Source: CAUZIZ01 sp965218775
Lineage (GTDB): Bacteria; Acidobacteriota; UBA6911; RPQK01; JAJDTT01
Direction: 5' to 3'
NCBI GenBank assembly: GCA_965218775.1
Contig: CBDCLS010000003.1
Location: forward strand, 1,054,001-1,118,000
Length of the DNA: 64,000 nt
Shown here one piece after another: positions 17,505 to 25,751 of this stretch. The notes under the pieces were generated by a model. It was not told the DNA's origin and made no database searches. It worked only from the letters and a program-made list of their open reading frames with translations. Within the stretch, counting starts at the first letter, position 1. Each line of letters opens with the position of its first letter. Position numbers and translations under genes: made by a program.

Positions 17505-17642
17505 CCGAACAAGATCAGAGACCCGAAGCCCAGTTTCTAGCAGGGTCCAGGCGACGAGCTTTTCTTCATAGTACTGGCAGGCGCTGGCGAGCCGGCTGGC
17601 TTCGTGTCGAGTGAGGGGTCGCCCTGTGTACTGGTGGCATAG
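17505..17642 (-). pseudogene. tyrosine recombinase/integrase fragment
   Basis: On the minus strand about 45 residues (GRPLTRHEASRLASACQY, then LVAWTLLETGLRVSDL) match the start of the catalytic domain of XerC/phage-type integrases, including the TGLRVSDL stretch with the first catalytic Arg. After VSDL the frame becomes unrelated and stops, and no start codon is evident. The rest of the gene (HxxR and Tyr motifs) is missing. It is a relic of a mobile element. Confidence 0.65.
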
Positions 17643-17730
17643 AGTTCCTTCCTTGGGGGTGTGGTGAGCCTCTTGCCGCCCTGCTGATTGCAGACTGCTC
17701 ACTAGCAGCCACAAATCGCCAGCTTCAACG

Positions 17731-17982
17731 TCAGTGCCGCTTGCCGCGGCCGGCATTGATGCCGTAGAGCCGAATCTTCTGCGAGAGCGTGTTGCGGTGG
17801 ACGCCCATGATCTCGGCGGCAAGGTTCAATTTTCCGCCGGCTTCTTGTAGGGCTCTCAGGATAAAGAGCTTTTCAAACTGGGCCAGGGCCTCGGGCCAGA
17901 GGATTCCCTTGCTCACCATCTCGTCGATAGCCCAGTCGAAGGTGTCCTTGATTCGAGGTTTCTGGGAGGGTGTTCCGCTCAT
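17731..17982 (-). CDS. Fis-type helix-turn-helix protein
   Basis: 83 residues from the ATG at 17982. The C-terminal 45 residues (LFILRALQEAGGKLNLAAEIMGVHRNTLSQKIRLYGI) are the Fis-family DNA-binding helix-turn-helix, as found at the end of NtrC-type regulators and in the nucleoid protein Fis. There is no receiver or AAA domain, so it is a stand-alone small DNA-binding protein. It begins 22 bases after the CvpA stop, which suggests one transcript. A longer start at 18069 would overlap cvpA. Confidence 0.75.
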   Translation of the reverse strand: MSGTPSQKPRIKDTFDWAIDEMVSKGILWPEALAQFEKLFILRALQEAGGKLNLAAEIMGVHRNTLSQKIRLYGINAGRGKRH

Positions 17983-18004
17983 CTCCGCGCCTTTTTCATC
18001 CACT

Positions 18005-18559
18005 TCATGAGTCCTTATCGAGTGTTTGCCCAAACCAAAGTTCGTAGACCTTCTCATACCCTGAATCAAACTTGTCTCGAAAATCGTCCGGAGCCATGCG
18101 GACCACTGTTCGGACGCTGCTCAAGAAAAAGTCTGCCAACTGCGACTGCTCCAGCAGATCGTTCTGGATAGGAAAGGTCGCCAGGGCGAGAAAGACCACC
18201 GCCGCGACCAGCCATCCACGAACCAATCCGAAGATCCCTCCCAGGAGACGATCAAGCCATTTCAGGTGAAGCGTCCGAAGCGCCCGATCCAGGATTAGAA
18301 CCAGGACCGATCCGGCTATCATAATGGAGAGGAAAACGGTTAGGAATCCCAAGAAATCGGAAAAGGGCGATGTGGTCCCCAGCCGGCCGTACAGTCGAGC
18401 CACATCGCCGTAGAAGAAGACGGCCAGAAAGAAGGCCAGGATAGCACTGAACAAGGACAGGATCTCGTGGCTAAGACCCCGGAACAATGCAGCGATCGTG
18501 GACAAAGACAAGAGGATCAAAGCCAGGATATCCAGGAGATTCAGATTCTTGGGGATCAA
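18005..18559 (-). CDS. CvpA family membrane protein
   Basis: 184 residues with four hydrophobic helices (about 8-28, 33-50, 68-90 and 105-126). The block LLGGIFGLVRGWLVAAVVFLAL is the typical CvpA signature (RxxGxxxGxxRG...). CvpA-like proteins are associated with colicin V production and envelope homeostasis. The Fis-like gene follows closely. The C-terminal 55 residues are soluble. Confidence 0.8.
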   Translation of the reverse strand: MIPKNLNLLDILALILLSLSTIAALFRGLSHEILSLFSAILAFFLAVFFYGDVARLYGRLGTTSPFSDFLGFLTVFLSIMIAGSVLVLILDRALRTLHLKWLDRLLGGIFGLVRGWLVAAVVFLALATFPIQNDLLEQSQLADFFLSSVRTVVRMAPDDFRDKFDSGYEKVYELWFGQTLDKDS

Positions 18560-18670
18560 TCGGGTATCTCTGCCGAGTTGGCCGGTGAGCCCATGAAGAA
18601 AATGGCGCTATTCGAAAGATCCTTTTGTACGCAACCATTACAAAGTCGAGGCGAATGTCCTGGAAGTGTA

Positions 18671-18719
18671 CCCAGGGTCCGGAAACCCTGGGCTGGTAGA
18701 CACAATCCCGTTGGGATTG
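18671..18719. repeat. two adjacent hairpins, probable terminator/repeat
   Basis: CCCAGGGT (18671-18678) pairs with 18685-18692, and CAATCCC (18703-18709) pairs with GGGATTG (18713-18719). They lie between purC and cvpA. There is no T-run, so intrinsic termination is uncertain. Confidence 0.4.
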
Positions 18720-18797
18720 ACCTCCCTTGATGTTCGAAGTTCAACACTTGAGCACTTTCGGGCAATACACTAGAAACGGGTAGCACCGCCTTGCCCC

Positions 18798-19682
18798 TTA
18801 GCCCTGATTCAGTTCCGTGCCTGTGAGTCGCCGGTAGGCTTCCAGGTACCGATCGGCGGTGGCCTCTACGATGTCCGGCGGCAGTTCCGGTCCCGGAGGA
18901 CTCTTATCCCAAACGAGGGTCTCCAGGTAGTCTCGGACGAACTGCTTATCGAAGGAGGGTTGAGGCTTGCCCGCCTCATAGGACTCAGCCGGCCAGAAGC
19001 GAGAAGAATCAGGCGTCAACACTTCATCGATCAATAACAGCCTGGAACCGTCGTGGCCGAATTCGAACTTGGTGTCACAGATGATGATGCCTCGCTCAGA
19101 GGCGTAGTCGCGTGCATGGCTGTAGATTTGGAGGCTCAAGTCTCGGACCCGGTTGGCCAGTTCCTCGCCCACCAACCCCGCCGCCCGCTCAAATGGAATG
19201 TTTTCGTCGTGTCCGGTGGTTGCCTTGGTTGCCGGCGTGAATATCGGTGCCTCCAGCTTGTCCGACTCGCCCAGTCCGGAGGGAAGCTTGATCCCACAAA
19301 TGGTTCCGCTTTCCTGGTACTCTTTCCAACCCGAACCCGCCAGATAACCCCGTACCACACATTCAATAGGCAAGGGCTGGCATTTTCGAACCAGCATGGA
19401 TCGGCCTTCCAACTGTTCCCGGTACGCTTGCAGCTTTTCGGGAAAGCCTTCCCAACTGGCTGCTATCAGGTGGTTGTCAACCACCTCCTTGAGCCGGTCG
19501 AACCAGAACTCCGACAACTGGGTGAGCACCTTCCCTTTGTTGGGAATCACGGTTGGCAGCACCACGTCGAAGGCGGAGATGCGGTCGGTTGCAACCATCA
19601 AGAGTTGCTCCTCCCACTCGAAAATATCGCGCACCTTACCCTGGTTGACCTTTCGAATACTCTCTAAGTCCAAAGTTCTCAT
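18798..19682 (-). CDS. purC: phosphoribosylaminoimidazole-succinocarboxamide synthase
   Basis: 294 residues from the ATG at 19682, starting MRTLDLESIRKVNQGKVRDIFE; the GKVRDI motif is the start of the SAICAR synthetase fold. Other family blocks are ATDRISAFDVVLPT, IECVVRGYLAGSGWKEYQ, FTPATKA and DTKFEFGHD. It joins aspartate to CAIR with ATP in purine synthesis. Length and motifs match the roughly 300-residue (Ade1-like) subgroup rather than the short 240-residue form. It is divergent from groES. Confidence 0.95.
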   Translation of the reverse strand: MRTLDLESIRKVNQGKVRDIFEWEEQLLMVATDRISAFDVVLPTVIPNKGKVLTQLSEFWFDRLKEVVDNHLIAASWEGFPEKLQAYREQLEGRSMLVRKCQPLPIECVVRGYLAGSGWKEYQESGTICGIKLPSGLGESDKLEAPIFTPATKATTGHDENIPFERAAGLVGEELANRVRDLSLQIYSHARDYASERGIIICDTKFEFGHDGSRLLLIDEVLTPDSSRFWPAESYEAGKPQPSFDKQFVRDYLETLVWDKSPPGPELPPDIVEATADRYLEAYRRLTGTELNQG

Positions 19683-19901
19683 TTTCTGATCTTCCCAACG
19701 GGCAACCTGCCCACCGCCCGGTTCTCCAGCAGCCCAAACTGCCTGTTTATGATTCGTTGGCTCGTCAGCCTGCGAGGGAATGGAACACAATCCCACCCAG
19801 AGTTGCTCATTCTATCTAATCCCCAGCGACGGTCAAAGAACCCTTCAAAAAAGTGCGAAAAAAAGGGGCTTCTGCACAGCCTCTGATCTTGCATGTTACA
19901 G

Positions 19902-19957
19902 TTGACGCACGCGAGAGGCTTTGCTATCATCTGGCACTCGTTCGGTGTGAGTGCTAA
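19902..19957 (+). promoter_or_regulatory. sigma70-type promoter with CIRCE operator for groESL
   Basis: TTGACG (19902-19907), a 17-base spacer and TATCAT (19925-19930) form a near-consensus promoter. Immediately downstream, 19931-19957 is a CIRCE element: CTGGCACTC, nine bases, GAGTGCTAA (two mismatches in the left arm). This is the HrcA repressor site that controls chaperonin genes; hrcA itself is not in the window. Confidence 0.9.
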
Positions 19958-20015
19958 CAATTCGACCTAACTACTTTAAACCCAAGCAATCAGAAACAAC
20001 AGTAGGAGAAATCGT

Positions 20016-20321
20016 ATGAAGATCAAACCGTTGCAAGATCGAATCTTGATCCGCCGCCTCGATTCCGAAGAGGAGATGCGCGGAGGAATCGTCATCCCAG
20101 ATACCGCCAAAGAGAAGCCCCAGGAGGGTGAGGTGGTTGCGGTTGGCGATGGCAAGGTTCTCGACAGTGGCCAAAGACAGGAGATGACCGTGAAGGTGGG
20201 TGATCGCATCCTCTTCGGCAAGTACTCCGGCACCGAGGTGAAGGTCGATGATGAGGAACTTCTCATCATGCGCGAAGACGAAGTGCTCGGGATTCTCGAA
20301 GGCCAATCAGTGAGTGCCTAA
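20016..20321 (+). CDS. groES: co-chaperonin GroES
   Basis: 101 residues, full length. The N-terminus KIKPLQDRILIRRLDSEEEM and the mobile loop GGIVIPDTAKEKPQEGEVVAVG are classic, as is the end LIMREDEVLGIL. It caps the GroEL ring and encloses folding substrate. A GGAG site precedes the ATG. It is under the CIRCE promoter and 63 bases ahead of groEL. Confidence 0.98.
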   Translation: MKIKPLQDRILIRRLDSEEEMRGGIVIPDTAKEKPQEGEVVAVGDGKVLDSGQRQEMTVKVGDRILFGKYSGTEVKVDDEELLIMREDEVLGILEGQSVSA

Positions 20322-20384
20322 GAGCGGCACCCCTACAAGTTTACCTTTCGGATCGAAGGTTTTAGAAAAAGGAGAACAAGGATT

Positions 20385-22022
20385 ATGCCAGCAAAGGATG
20401 TGACTCACGGCGAGGAAGCACGCCGAGCCCTGATTTCCGGCGTTAACATCTTGGCCAACGCGGTCAAGATTACGCTGGGCCCCAAGGGCCGCAATGTTGT
20501 TTTGGAGAAGAAGTTTGGCTCACCCGTTATCACCAAGGACGGAGTTACCGTAGCCAAGGAAGTCGAGCTCGACGGCCTGGAGAAGGTTGGGGCCGCGATG
20601 CTGAGGGAAGTCGCCAGCAAGACCAGCGATGTCGCCGGAGACGGCACCACCACGGCGACGGTCCTGGCCCAGGCGATCGTGCGCGAGGGACTCAAAACCG
20701 TGGCAGCCGGCGCCAATCCGATGGCGCTCAAGCGGGGCATCAATGCCGCGGTCGAGGCCGCAGTCGGCGAGATCCAGAAGATGTCCAAGGAAATCAAGGG
20801 CGAAATGATCGCCCAGGTAGGCGCCATCTCCGCCAACAATGACATGGCCATTGGCGGCATCATTGCCGAGGCCATGAAGAAGGTGGGCAAGGATGGAGTC
20901 ATCACGGTTGAAGAAGCCAAGTCGATCGATACCTCGCTCGAGGTAGTCGAGGGCATGCAGTTCGACCGGGGATACCTTTCCCCCTACTTCGTCACCGACC
21001 CCGAGCGGATGGAGTCCATTTTGGAGGACGCCTACATTCTCCTGCACGAAAAGAAGATCAGCTCCATGAAAGATCTTCTTCCCCTCCTGGAGCAGGTCGC
21101 AAAGGGCGGAAAGCCTCTCGTGATCGTGGCCGAGGATGTGGAAGGTGAAGCCCTGGCGACACTGGTGGTCAACAAGCTGCGAGGAACTCTGCAGGGCTGT
21201 GCCATCAAGGCTCCTGGTTTTGGCGACCGCCGTAAGGCCATGCTCGAGGATATCGCCATCTTGACCGGCGGCAAGGTCATCTCTGAGGACCTCGGCATCA
21301 AGCTTGAAAACGTTCGCCTGGAAGATCTGGGGCAAGCCAAGAAGGTGAGTATCGACAAGGACAACACCACCCTCGTCGAAGGTGCTGGCAAACCTGACGA
21401 TATCGCCGGACGAGTCAAGCAGATCCGAACCCAGGTCGATGAGACGACTTCCGACTACGATCGCGAGAAGCTGCAAGAGCGGCTGGCGAAACTGGTGGGA
21501 GGAGTTGCCGTCATCAAGGTTGGCGCGGCTACCGAGACCGAGCTCAAGGAAAAGAAAGCCCGCGTCGAAGATGCTATGCACGCGACCAAGGCTGCTGCCG
21601 AGGAAGGCATCGTTCCAGGTGGTGGAGTTGCCTTTGTTCGGGCTCTGGGTGCTTTGGAAGGCTTGAAGCTGGATGATGAAGACGAGCAGATCGGTGTCAA
21701 CATCGTCAAGCGCGCGCTCGAAGAGCCGGTGCGCCAGATCGCACAGAACGCTGGTCACGAAGGCGCCATCATCGTCGGCAAGATCTGTGACTCGAAGGAC
21801 GCCAACTTCGGCTTTAATGCGGATACCGAGGTATTCGAGGATCTGGTACAGGCAGGCGTCATCGATCCTACGATGGTGACTCGCACTGCACTTCAGAACG
21901 CAGCCTCGATTTCCAGTCTTCTGCTGACCACCGAAGCTTTAATCACCGAGGTCCCTGAGGATAAGAAGGAGGCCCCTCCGGCTCCTCACGGGGACATGGG
22001 TGGTATGGGCGGCATGTACTAG
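20385..22022 (+). CDS. groEL: chaperonin GroEL
   Basis: 545 residues, full length. Features include GPKGRNVVLEK, the ATP-binding DGTTTATVLAQ, the PGGGVAFVR block and the Gly-Met tail (MGGMGGMY). It forms the tetradecameric ring that folds proteins with ATP and GroES. The ribosome site is AAAGGAG. A rho-independent terminator follows directly. The 412-codon frame on the opposite strand is a coding-bias shadow. Confidence 0.98.
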   Translation: MPAKDVTHGEEARRALISGVNILANAVKITLGPKGRNVVLEKKFGSPVITKDGVTVAKEVELDGLEKVGAAMLREVASKTSDVAGDGTTTATVLAQAIVREGLKTVAAGANPMALKRGINAAVEAAVGEIQKMSKEIKGEMIAQVGAISANNDMAIGGIIAEAMKKVGKDGVITVEEAKSIDTSLEVVEGMQFDRGYLSPYFVTDPERMESILEDAYILLHEKKISSMKDLLPLLEQVAKGGKPLVIVAEDVEGEALATLVVNKLRGTLQGCAIKAPGFGDRRKAMLEDIAILTGGKVISEDLGIKLENVRLEDLGQAKKVSIDKDNTTLVEGAGKPDDIAGRVKQIRTQVDETTSDYDREKLQERLAKLVGGVAVIKVGAATETELKEKKARVEDAMHATKAAAEEGIVPGGGVAFVRALGALEGLKLDDEDEQIGVNIVKRALEEPVRQIAQNAGHEGAIIVGKICDSKDANFGFNADTEVFEDLVQAGVIDPTMVTRTALQNAASISSLLLTTEALITEVPEDKKEAPPAPHGDMGGMGGMY

Positions 22023-22048
22023 ATCGGTACAGCAGCCAAGCTTGGTTT

Positions 22049-22082
22049 AAAAAAGGGCCCCTCAAACGGGGCCCTTTTTTTT
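22049..22082 (+). terminator. rho-independent terminator of groESL
   Basis: Stem AAAAAAGGGCCCC paired with GGGGCCCTTTTTT, six-base loop (22062-22067), then T-run. It is textbook strength. Confidence 0.93.
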
Positions 22083-22251
22083 GGTTGAAGGTTGCTTCTC
22101 ATTCTTCCGGCAGGCACTTTGAAGAAGTTCGAGGTCAACCTCCAACGTTTATGCGTCTCACAGCCCGGTGTGGCCACCGGCTGTCGCTGGATCATTCCAG
22201 GAAGAAACTTCATTGGGCGGTGCGAAGAGTCTGCCACTTCGAAATCTGCCT

Positions 22252-22350
22252 GTTCGATATTCTGCGGGTTCATCATTCGTCGGTTGTCTTCTCCAGAGCA
22301 AGGAAGAAAGGCCAAATCACAAACCGCAGAACGCCGAGCAAGCGAACGCT
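22252..22350. repeat. intergenic inverted repeat, copy 2 of a two-copy family
   Basis: The left arm (22253-22270, TTCGATATTCTGCGGGTT) and right arm (22322-22340) are imperfect inverted copies, and the right arm runs into GCAAGCGAACG as in the copy at 2300-2404. It lies in the roughly 490-bp gap between groEL and the glycosyltransferase, where no gene was found. Confidence 0.5.
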
Positions 22351-22480
22351 AAGGTATCCCCTAGCTTCTGCCTGGTGGTTTATTGTTGACAACCAAGCCG
22401 AAATCTCAGGTCAGGCTCTCCGAACCCGGAGTTCGTTGCAGCCCCTGATCGACCTCAGGAAAACCGCACTTCCTCCTCTG

Positions 22481-22500
22481 GTAACCTGCAACCTGTAACC
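22481..22500. repeat. short heptamer array (AACCTGY)
   Basis: Nearly three AACCTGC/AACCTGT units lie just upstream of the glycosyltransferase start. Confidence 0.4.
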
Positions 22501-22514
22501 CTTAGAATACTTTC

Positions 22515-24104
22515 GTGAAGCGTCCGAGCACCCTGCTGCTGTTTGCAGCAGTGGCAGCCTACCTGGCCTTTTTCTATCAACTTGGAAACTTTGCCTTCCT
22601 GGGTGCCGACGAGGCCCGGTACGCGCGCATCGGAGAGGAGATGAACCTGCGCGGCGACTATGTCACCCCGACCCTCACCTTCCTACCCTGGCTGGAAAAG
22701 CCGCCACTTCTTTTCTGGCTGGAGGCACTCAGCTTCCACCTGTTCGGCGTGAGTGAGTGGTCGGCCCGTCTGCCGGTTGCCGCGATTGCCCTTCTTGGGG
22801 TGCTCTGCGCTAGCGGGCTGGGCTGCTCCCTGGCCGGCCAGCGCGCTGCTGTGCTCACGTTTTTCATCCTCTGCGCCTCCGGACTCTTCTTCGTCTACGC
22901 ACGGGCCGCGAGCACGGATATGCCCTTGGCCGCGAGCTTCACGGTCGCGATGGCCTGCGGGCTTCAAGCGAGCCGTCGCGAGAGTCCCCTCTGGGGAGCC
23001 GGAGCCGGATTGACCCTCGGCCTGGCGACGCTTGCCAAAGGGCCCATCGCGCTGGTCCTCTTCTGCGCGGTCTTCGCCGTCTACTTTCTATGGATCGGAA
23101 AACTGAAGTGGTCCTGGCAGCAGATCGCTCTCGGGTTCCTGACCCTTCTTGCCTCCAGCTTTCCCTGGTATTGGCAGGTGTGGAAGGAGAACGGTTACGA
23201 CTTCGTCCTTACCTTCTGGTTGAATCATCACCTGGCGCGGTTCCTGACTACGGTGCACCACCACTCGCAACCCTTCTGGTACTACCTGGTGGTCACCCTG
23301 ATCGGATTCTTTCCCTGGGTCTTCTTTCTGGGATCTTCAATAGCCCGGCTCTGGAGCAAGCGCAGCATCCTCTCTCAACCTGAGCCGCGGTCCGAACTTT
23401 TCCTCTGGCTATGGGTACTCGTGCCCGGTCTCTTCTTTTCCCTGAGTGGAAGCAAACTTCCTGGATACATCTTGCCGCTCCTGCCGGCACTGGCGCTCCT
23501 GGTTGCCTTGGAATGGGATCGTCATTTGGACGGAGACCTCATTACCTACCGGATGATGAGGTTCCAGTGGCCCGCCCTCGCCGCTACCGGCCTGGTCCTG
23601 ATCCTGGGCTTGGTGGCCGGTTTTCATATGGTATATGGCTCCTATATGGGAATCGTCCTGGCGCTGCCCCTGGGAGTCGGCGTGTTCTGGGGATTGCGCC
23701 AATTCCGCCGACGCCAGCCCCAGGCCGCCTTCATCTCGCTGGCGGGAGGAATGCTTCTTTTCGCGGGTCTCGCCTACTGGAAGATGCTCCCGATTCTCGA
23801 TGATTTTCACTCCGCCCGGGAGGTCTCTCTAGTGGCGAGCTCAGAGATCTCAGAGGCAGAGCCACTTGTGCTCTACCGCTATTTTCACCATACCGCTCAG
23901 TACTATACCGGCTACCAGACGACCAGGGAGGCGATCCCCGATCTTGAGGCGCTCCAGAAATACTCCTCCGAGCACCCCCAGACTCACTACTACGTGCTGA
24001 CCCAGAAAGCAGGCTGGAAAGATCTGAAATCTCTGCCGGGCGTGCGGCGGATCCACCGCCAGGGGAACCTCACGCTGGCGGAACTGCCCGGGGTGGGGGA
24101 GTAG
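22515..24104 (+). CDS. GT39/ArnT-like membrane glycosyltransferase
   Basis: 529 residues with about ten or more hydrophobic helices. The first periplasmic loop carries the acidic GADEARYARIGEEM motif, the hallmark catalytic loop of ArnT/PMT-type enzymes, followed by LTFLPWLEKPPLLFWLEALS. The C-terminal 110 residues are a soluble periplasmic domain. Family members move a sugar from a polyprenyl-phosphate carrier to lipid A, protein or another envelope acceptor. No ArnBC or lipid-A genes lie nearby, so neither sugar nor acceptor can be stated. The start codon is GTG at 22515. Confidence 0.85.
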   Translation: MKRPSTLLLFAAVAAYLAFFYQLGNFAFLGADEARYARIGEEMNLRGDYVTPTLTFLPWLEKPPLLFWLEALSFHLFGVSEWSARLPVAAIALLGVLCASGLGCSLAGQRAAVLTFFILCASGLFFVYARAASTDMPLAASFTVAMACGLQASRRESPLWGAGAGLTLGLATLAKGPIALVLFCAVFAVYFLWIGKLKWSWQQIALGFLTLLASSFPWYWQVWKENGYDFVLTFWLNHHLARFLTTVHHHSQPFWYYLVVTLIGFFPWVFFLGSSIARLWSKRSILSQPEPRSELFLWLWVLVPGLFFSLSGSKLPGYILPLLPALALLVALEWDRHLDGDLITYRMMRFQWPALAATGLVLILGLVAGFHMVYGSYMGIVLALPLGVGVFWGLRQFRRRQPQAAFISLAGGMLLFAGLAYWKMLPILDDFHSAREVSLVASSEISEAEPLVLYRYFHHTAQYYTGYQTTREAIPDLEALQKYSSEHPQTHYYVLTQKAGWKDLKSLPGVRRIHRQGNLTLAELPGVGE

Positions 24105-24116
24105 CAACGGGTTGGG

Positions 24117-24271
24117 TCGCACGTCGCACGTCACACGTCGCACGTCTCGGGTCGACCCCAACCGGAGACTCCATCTTCGCCGGGAGCTACCTGGCCGAAT
24201 TTGCGTCACCAGCTCCGTCCAATTTCGTCAACGAGCGAATGCTCATGACCTAGAGACGTGCGACGTGAGAC
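24117..24271. repeat. inverted heptamer arrays (GCACGTC)
   Basis: Tandem units GCACGTC, GCACGTC, ACACGTC, GCACGTC run from about 24119 to 24154, and inverted units (GACGTGC, GACGTGA) lie at 24255-24268. The two arrays could pair. They occupy the gap before cysS. Confidence 0.5.
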
Positions 24272-24353
24272 TTGTCCCAGCCCATCTCATCGTTGACACT
24301 TCTGCGCTTCTTTGATCGCGTCTGCTGTTTCCGCTAAGATCACTCATTCCACC

Positions 24354-25751
24354 ATGGCTTTGCGACTCCATAACACGTTGACCCAAAAGCGGGAGGAAGT
24401 GGCCTCGCTGAAGGACAATCAACTCCGTATGTATACCTGCGGCCCCACGGTATACGACTTCGTCCACATCGGAAACTTTCGTACCTTCACCTTTCAGGAC
24501 CTGCTCCGCCGCTATCTGATCTACAAAGGTTTCGATCTGACCCACGTCATGAACATCACCGATGTCGACGACAAGATCATCGCCGGTGCCAAGGCTGCGG
24601 GAGGGTCGATCAAGGAATTCACCGCGCCCTTCGCAGAGGCTTTCCTGGAGGACATGAAAACCCTCAGGCTGCAAAGACCTGAGATCATGCCCTACGCAAC
24701 CGAGCATATCGAAGAGATGCTGAGCCTGATCCTCAAATTGAAGGATCGGGGCTATACCTATGAAAGCGAGGGCTCTACCTACTTCCGTATCGATAAGTTG
24801 CCTGATTATGGAAAGCTCTCCGGGGTCCAGCTTTCGGAGTCTGAGCCGGGAGAAGCGATCGACGCCGACGAATACAGCAAGGAGAACCCTCGCGATTTTG
24901 TGCTCTGGAAGGCCCGGAAACCAGACGAAGCTTACTGGGACTCTCCTCTGGGCCCAGGACGGCCGGGTTGGCACATCGAATGCTCTGCAATGAGCATGAA
25001 GTATCTGGGAGAGGGATTCGATCTCCACGGAGGCGGAATCGATCTCGTCTTTCCTCACCACGAGAACGAAATCGCGCAGAGTGAGGGAGCTACCAACAAG
25101 CCCTTTGTCCGGCACTGGGTTCACAATGCCCACCTGATCGTCGACGGGGAGAAGATGTCGAAGTCGCGTGGGAATTTCTATACCCTACGGGACCTCATCA
25201 AACGTGGCTGTAGCCCGGTCGCGCTCCGTTACCTTCTACTGAGTGTCCACTACAGGAAGCAGCTGAACTTTACCCTCGAAGGAGTCAACCAGGGAGCCGC
25301 TGCCCTGGATCGGGTGAGCGACTTCGTGAGGCGGGTGCGCGAGGTTTCGGATCAAAGTCAGGAGAATCCAGAGTTGACGAAGCGAATCGCCAAGGCGCGA
25401 ACCGACTTCGAGTCCAGTCTCGACGATGACTTGAATTCCGCTGGGGCCCTGGGAGCAGTCTTCCAGTTGGCTAGAGAAACCAACCTTCTTTTGGAGCGGG
25501 GTGAAGTTGGCGGGACCAACCGAGAAGCCATCCTCGATTTTCTGAAAGACGTCAACCGCGTTTTCGATGTCTTTCACCTGGAAGAGGATCAACTGGACGA
25601 CGAGCAGGTAGCGGGCCTTATCCAGGAGCGAGAGGAAACCCGCCGAAATCGGGCCTACGCGCGGGGTGACGAGATTCGCGACCTCTTGGCACAGAAAGGT
25701 ATCATCCTGGAAGATACCAGAGAAGGAACCCGATGGAAGAGAGCCACCTGA
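24354..25751 (+). CDS. cysS: cysteinyl-tRNA synthetase
   Basis: 465 residues, the normal length. Class I signatures: MYTCGPTVYDFVHIGNF (zinc Cys and HIGN) and KMSKSRGNF (KMSKS loop); the zinc site continues with WHIECSAM and FPHHENEIAQ. It charges tRNA-Cys. The ATG at 24354 was chosen because it begins the conserved LRLHNTLTQ. The last 19 bases overlap the lysine aminotransferase gene, so both are probably translated from one mRNA. Confidence 0.96.
   Translation: MALRLHNTLTQKREEVASLKDNQLRMYTCGPTVYDFVHIGNFRTFTFQDLLRRYLIYKGFDLTHVMNITDVDDKIIAGAKAAGGSIKEFTAPFAEAFLEDMKTLRLQRPEIMPYATEHIEEMLSLILKLKDRGYTYESEGSTYFRIDKLPDYGKLSGVQLSESEPGEAIDADEYSKENPRDFVLWKARKPDEAYWDSPLGPGRPGWHIECSAMSMKYLGEGFDLHGGGIDLVFPHHENEIAQSEGATNKPFVRHWVHNAHLIVDGEKMSKSRGNFYTLRDLIKRGCSPVALRYLLLSVHYRKQLNFTLEGVNQGAAALDRVSDFVRRVREVSDQSQENPELTKRIAKARTDFESSLDDDLNSAGALGAVFQLARETNLLLERGEVGGTNREAILDFLKDVNRVFDVFHLEEDQLDDEQVAGLIQEREETRRNRAYARGDEIRDLLAQKGIILEDTREGTRWKRAT

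Noticed and set aside
17181..17512. Overlapping short frames between sigma gene and integrase relic
   Set aside because: None shows a domain or start site; they are probably decayed or non-coding DNA.
20520..21758. 412-codon minus-strand frame over groEL
   Set aside because: High GC and codon bias create long antisense frames; no protein signature, and groEL is certain on the other strand.
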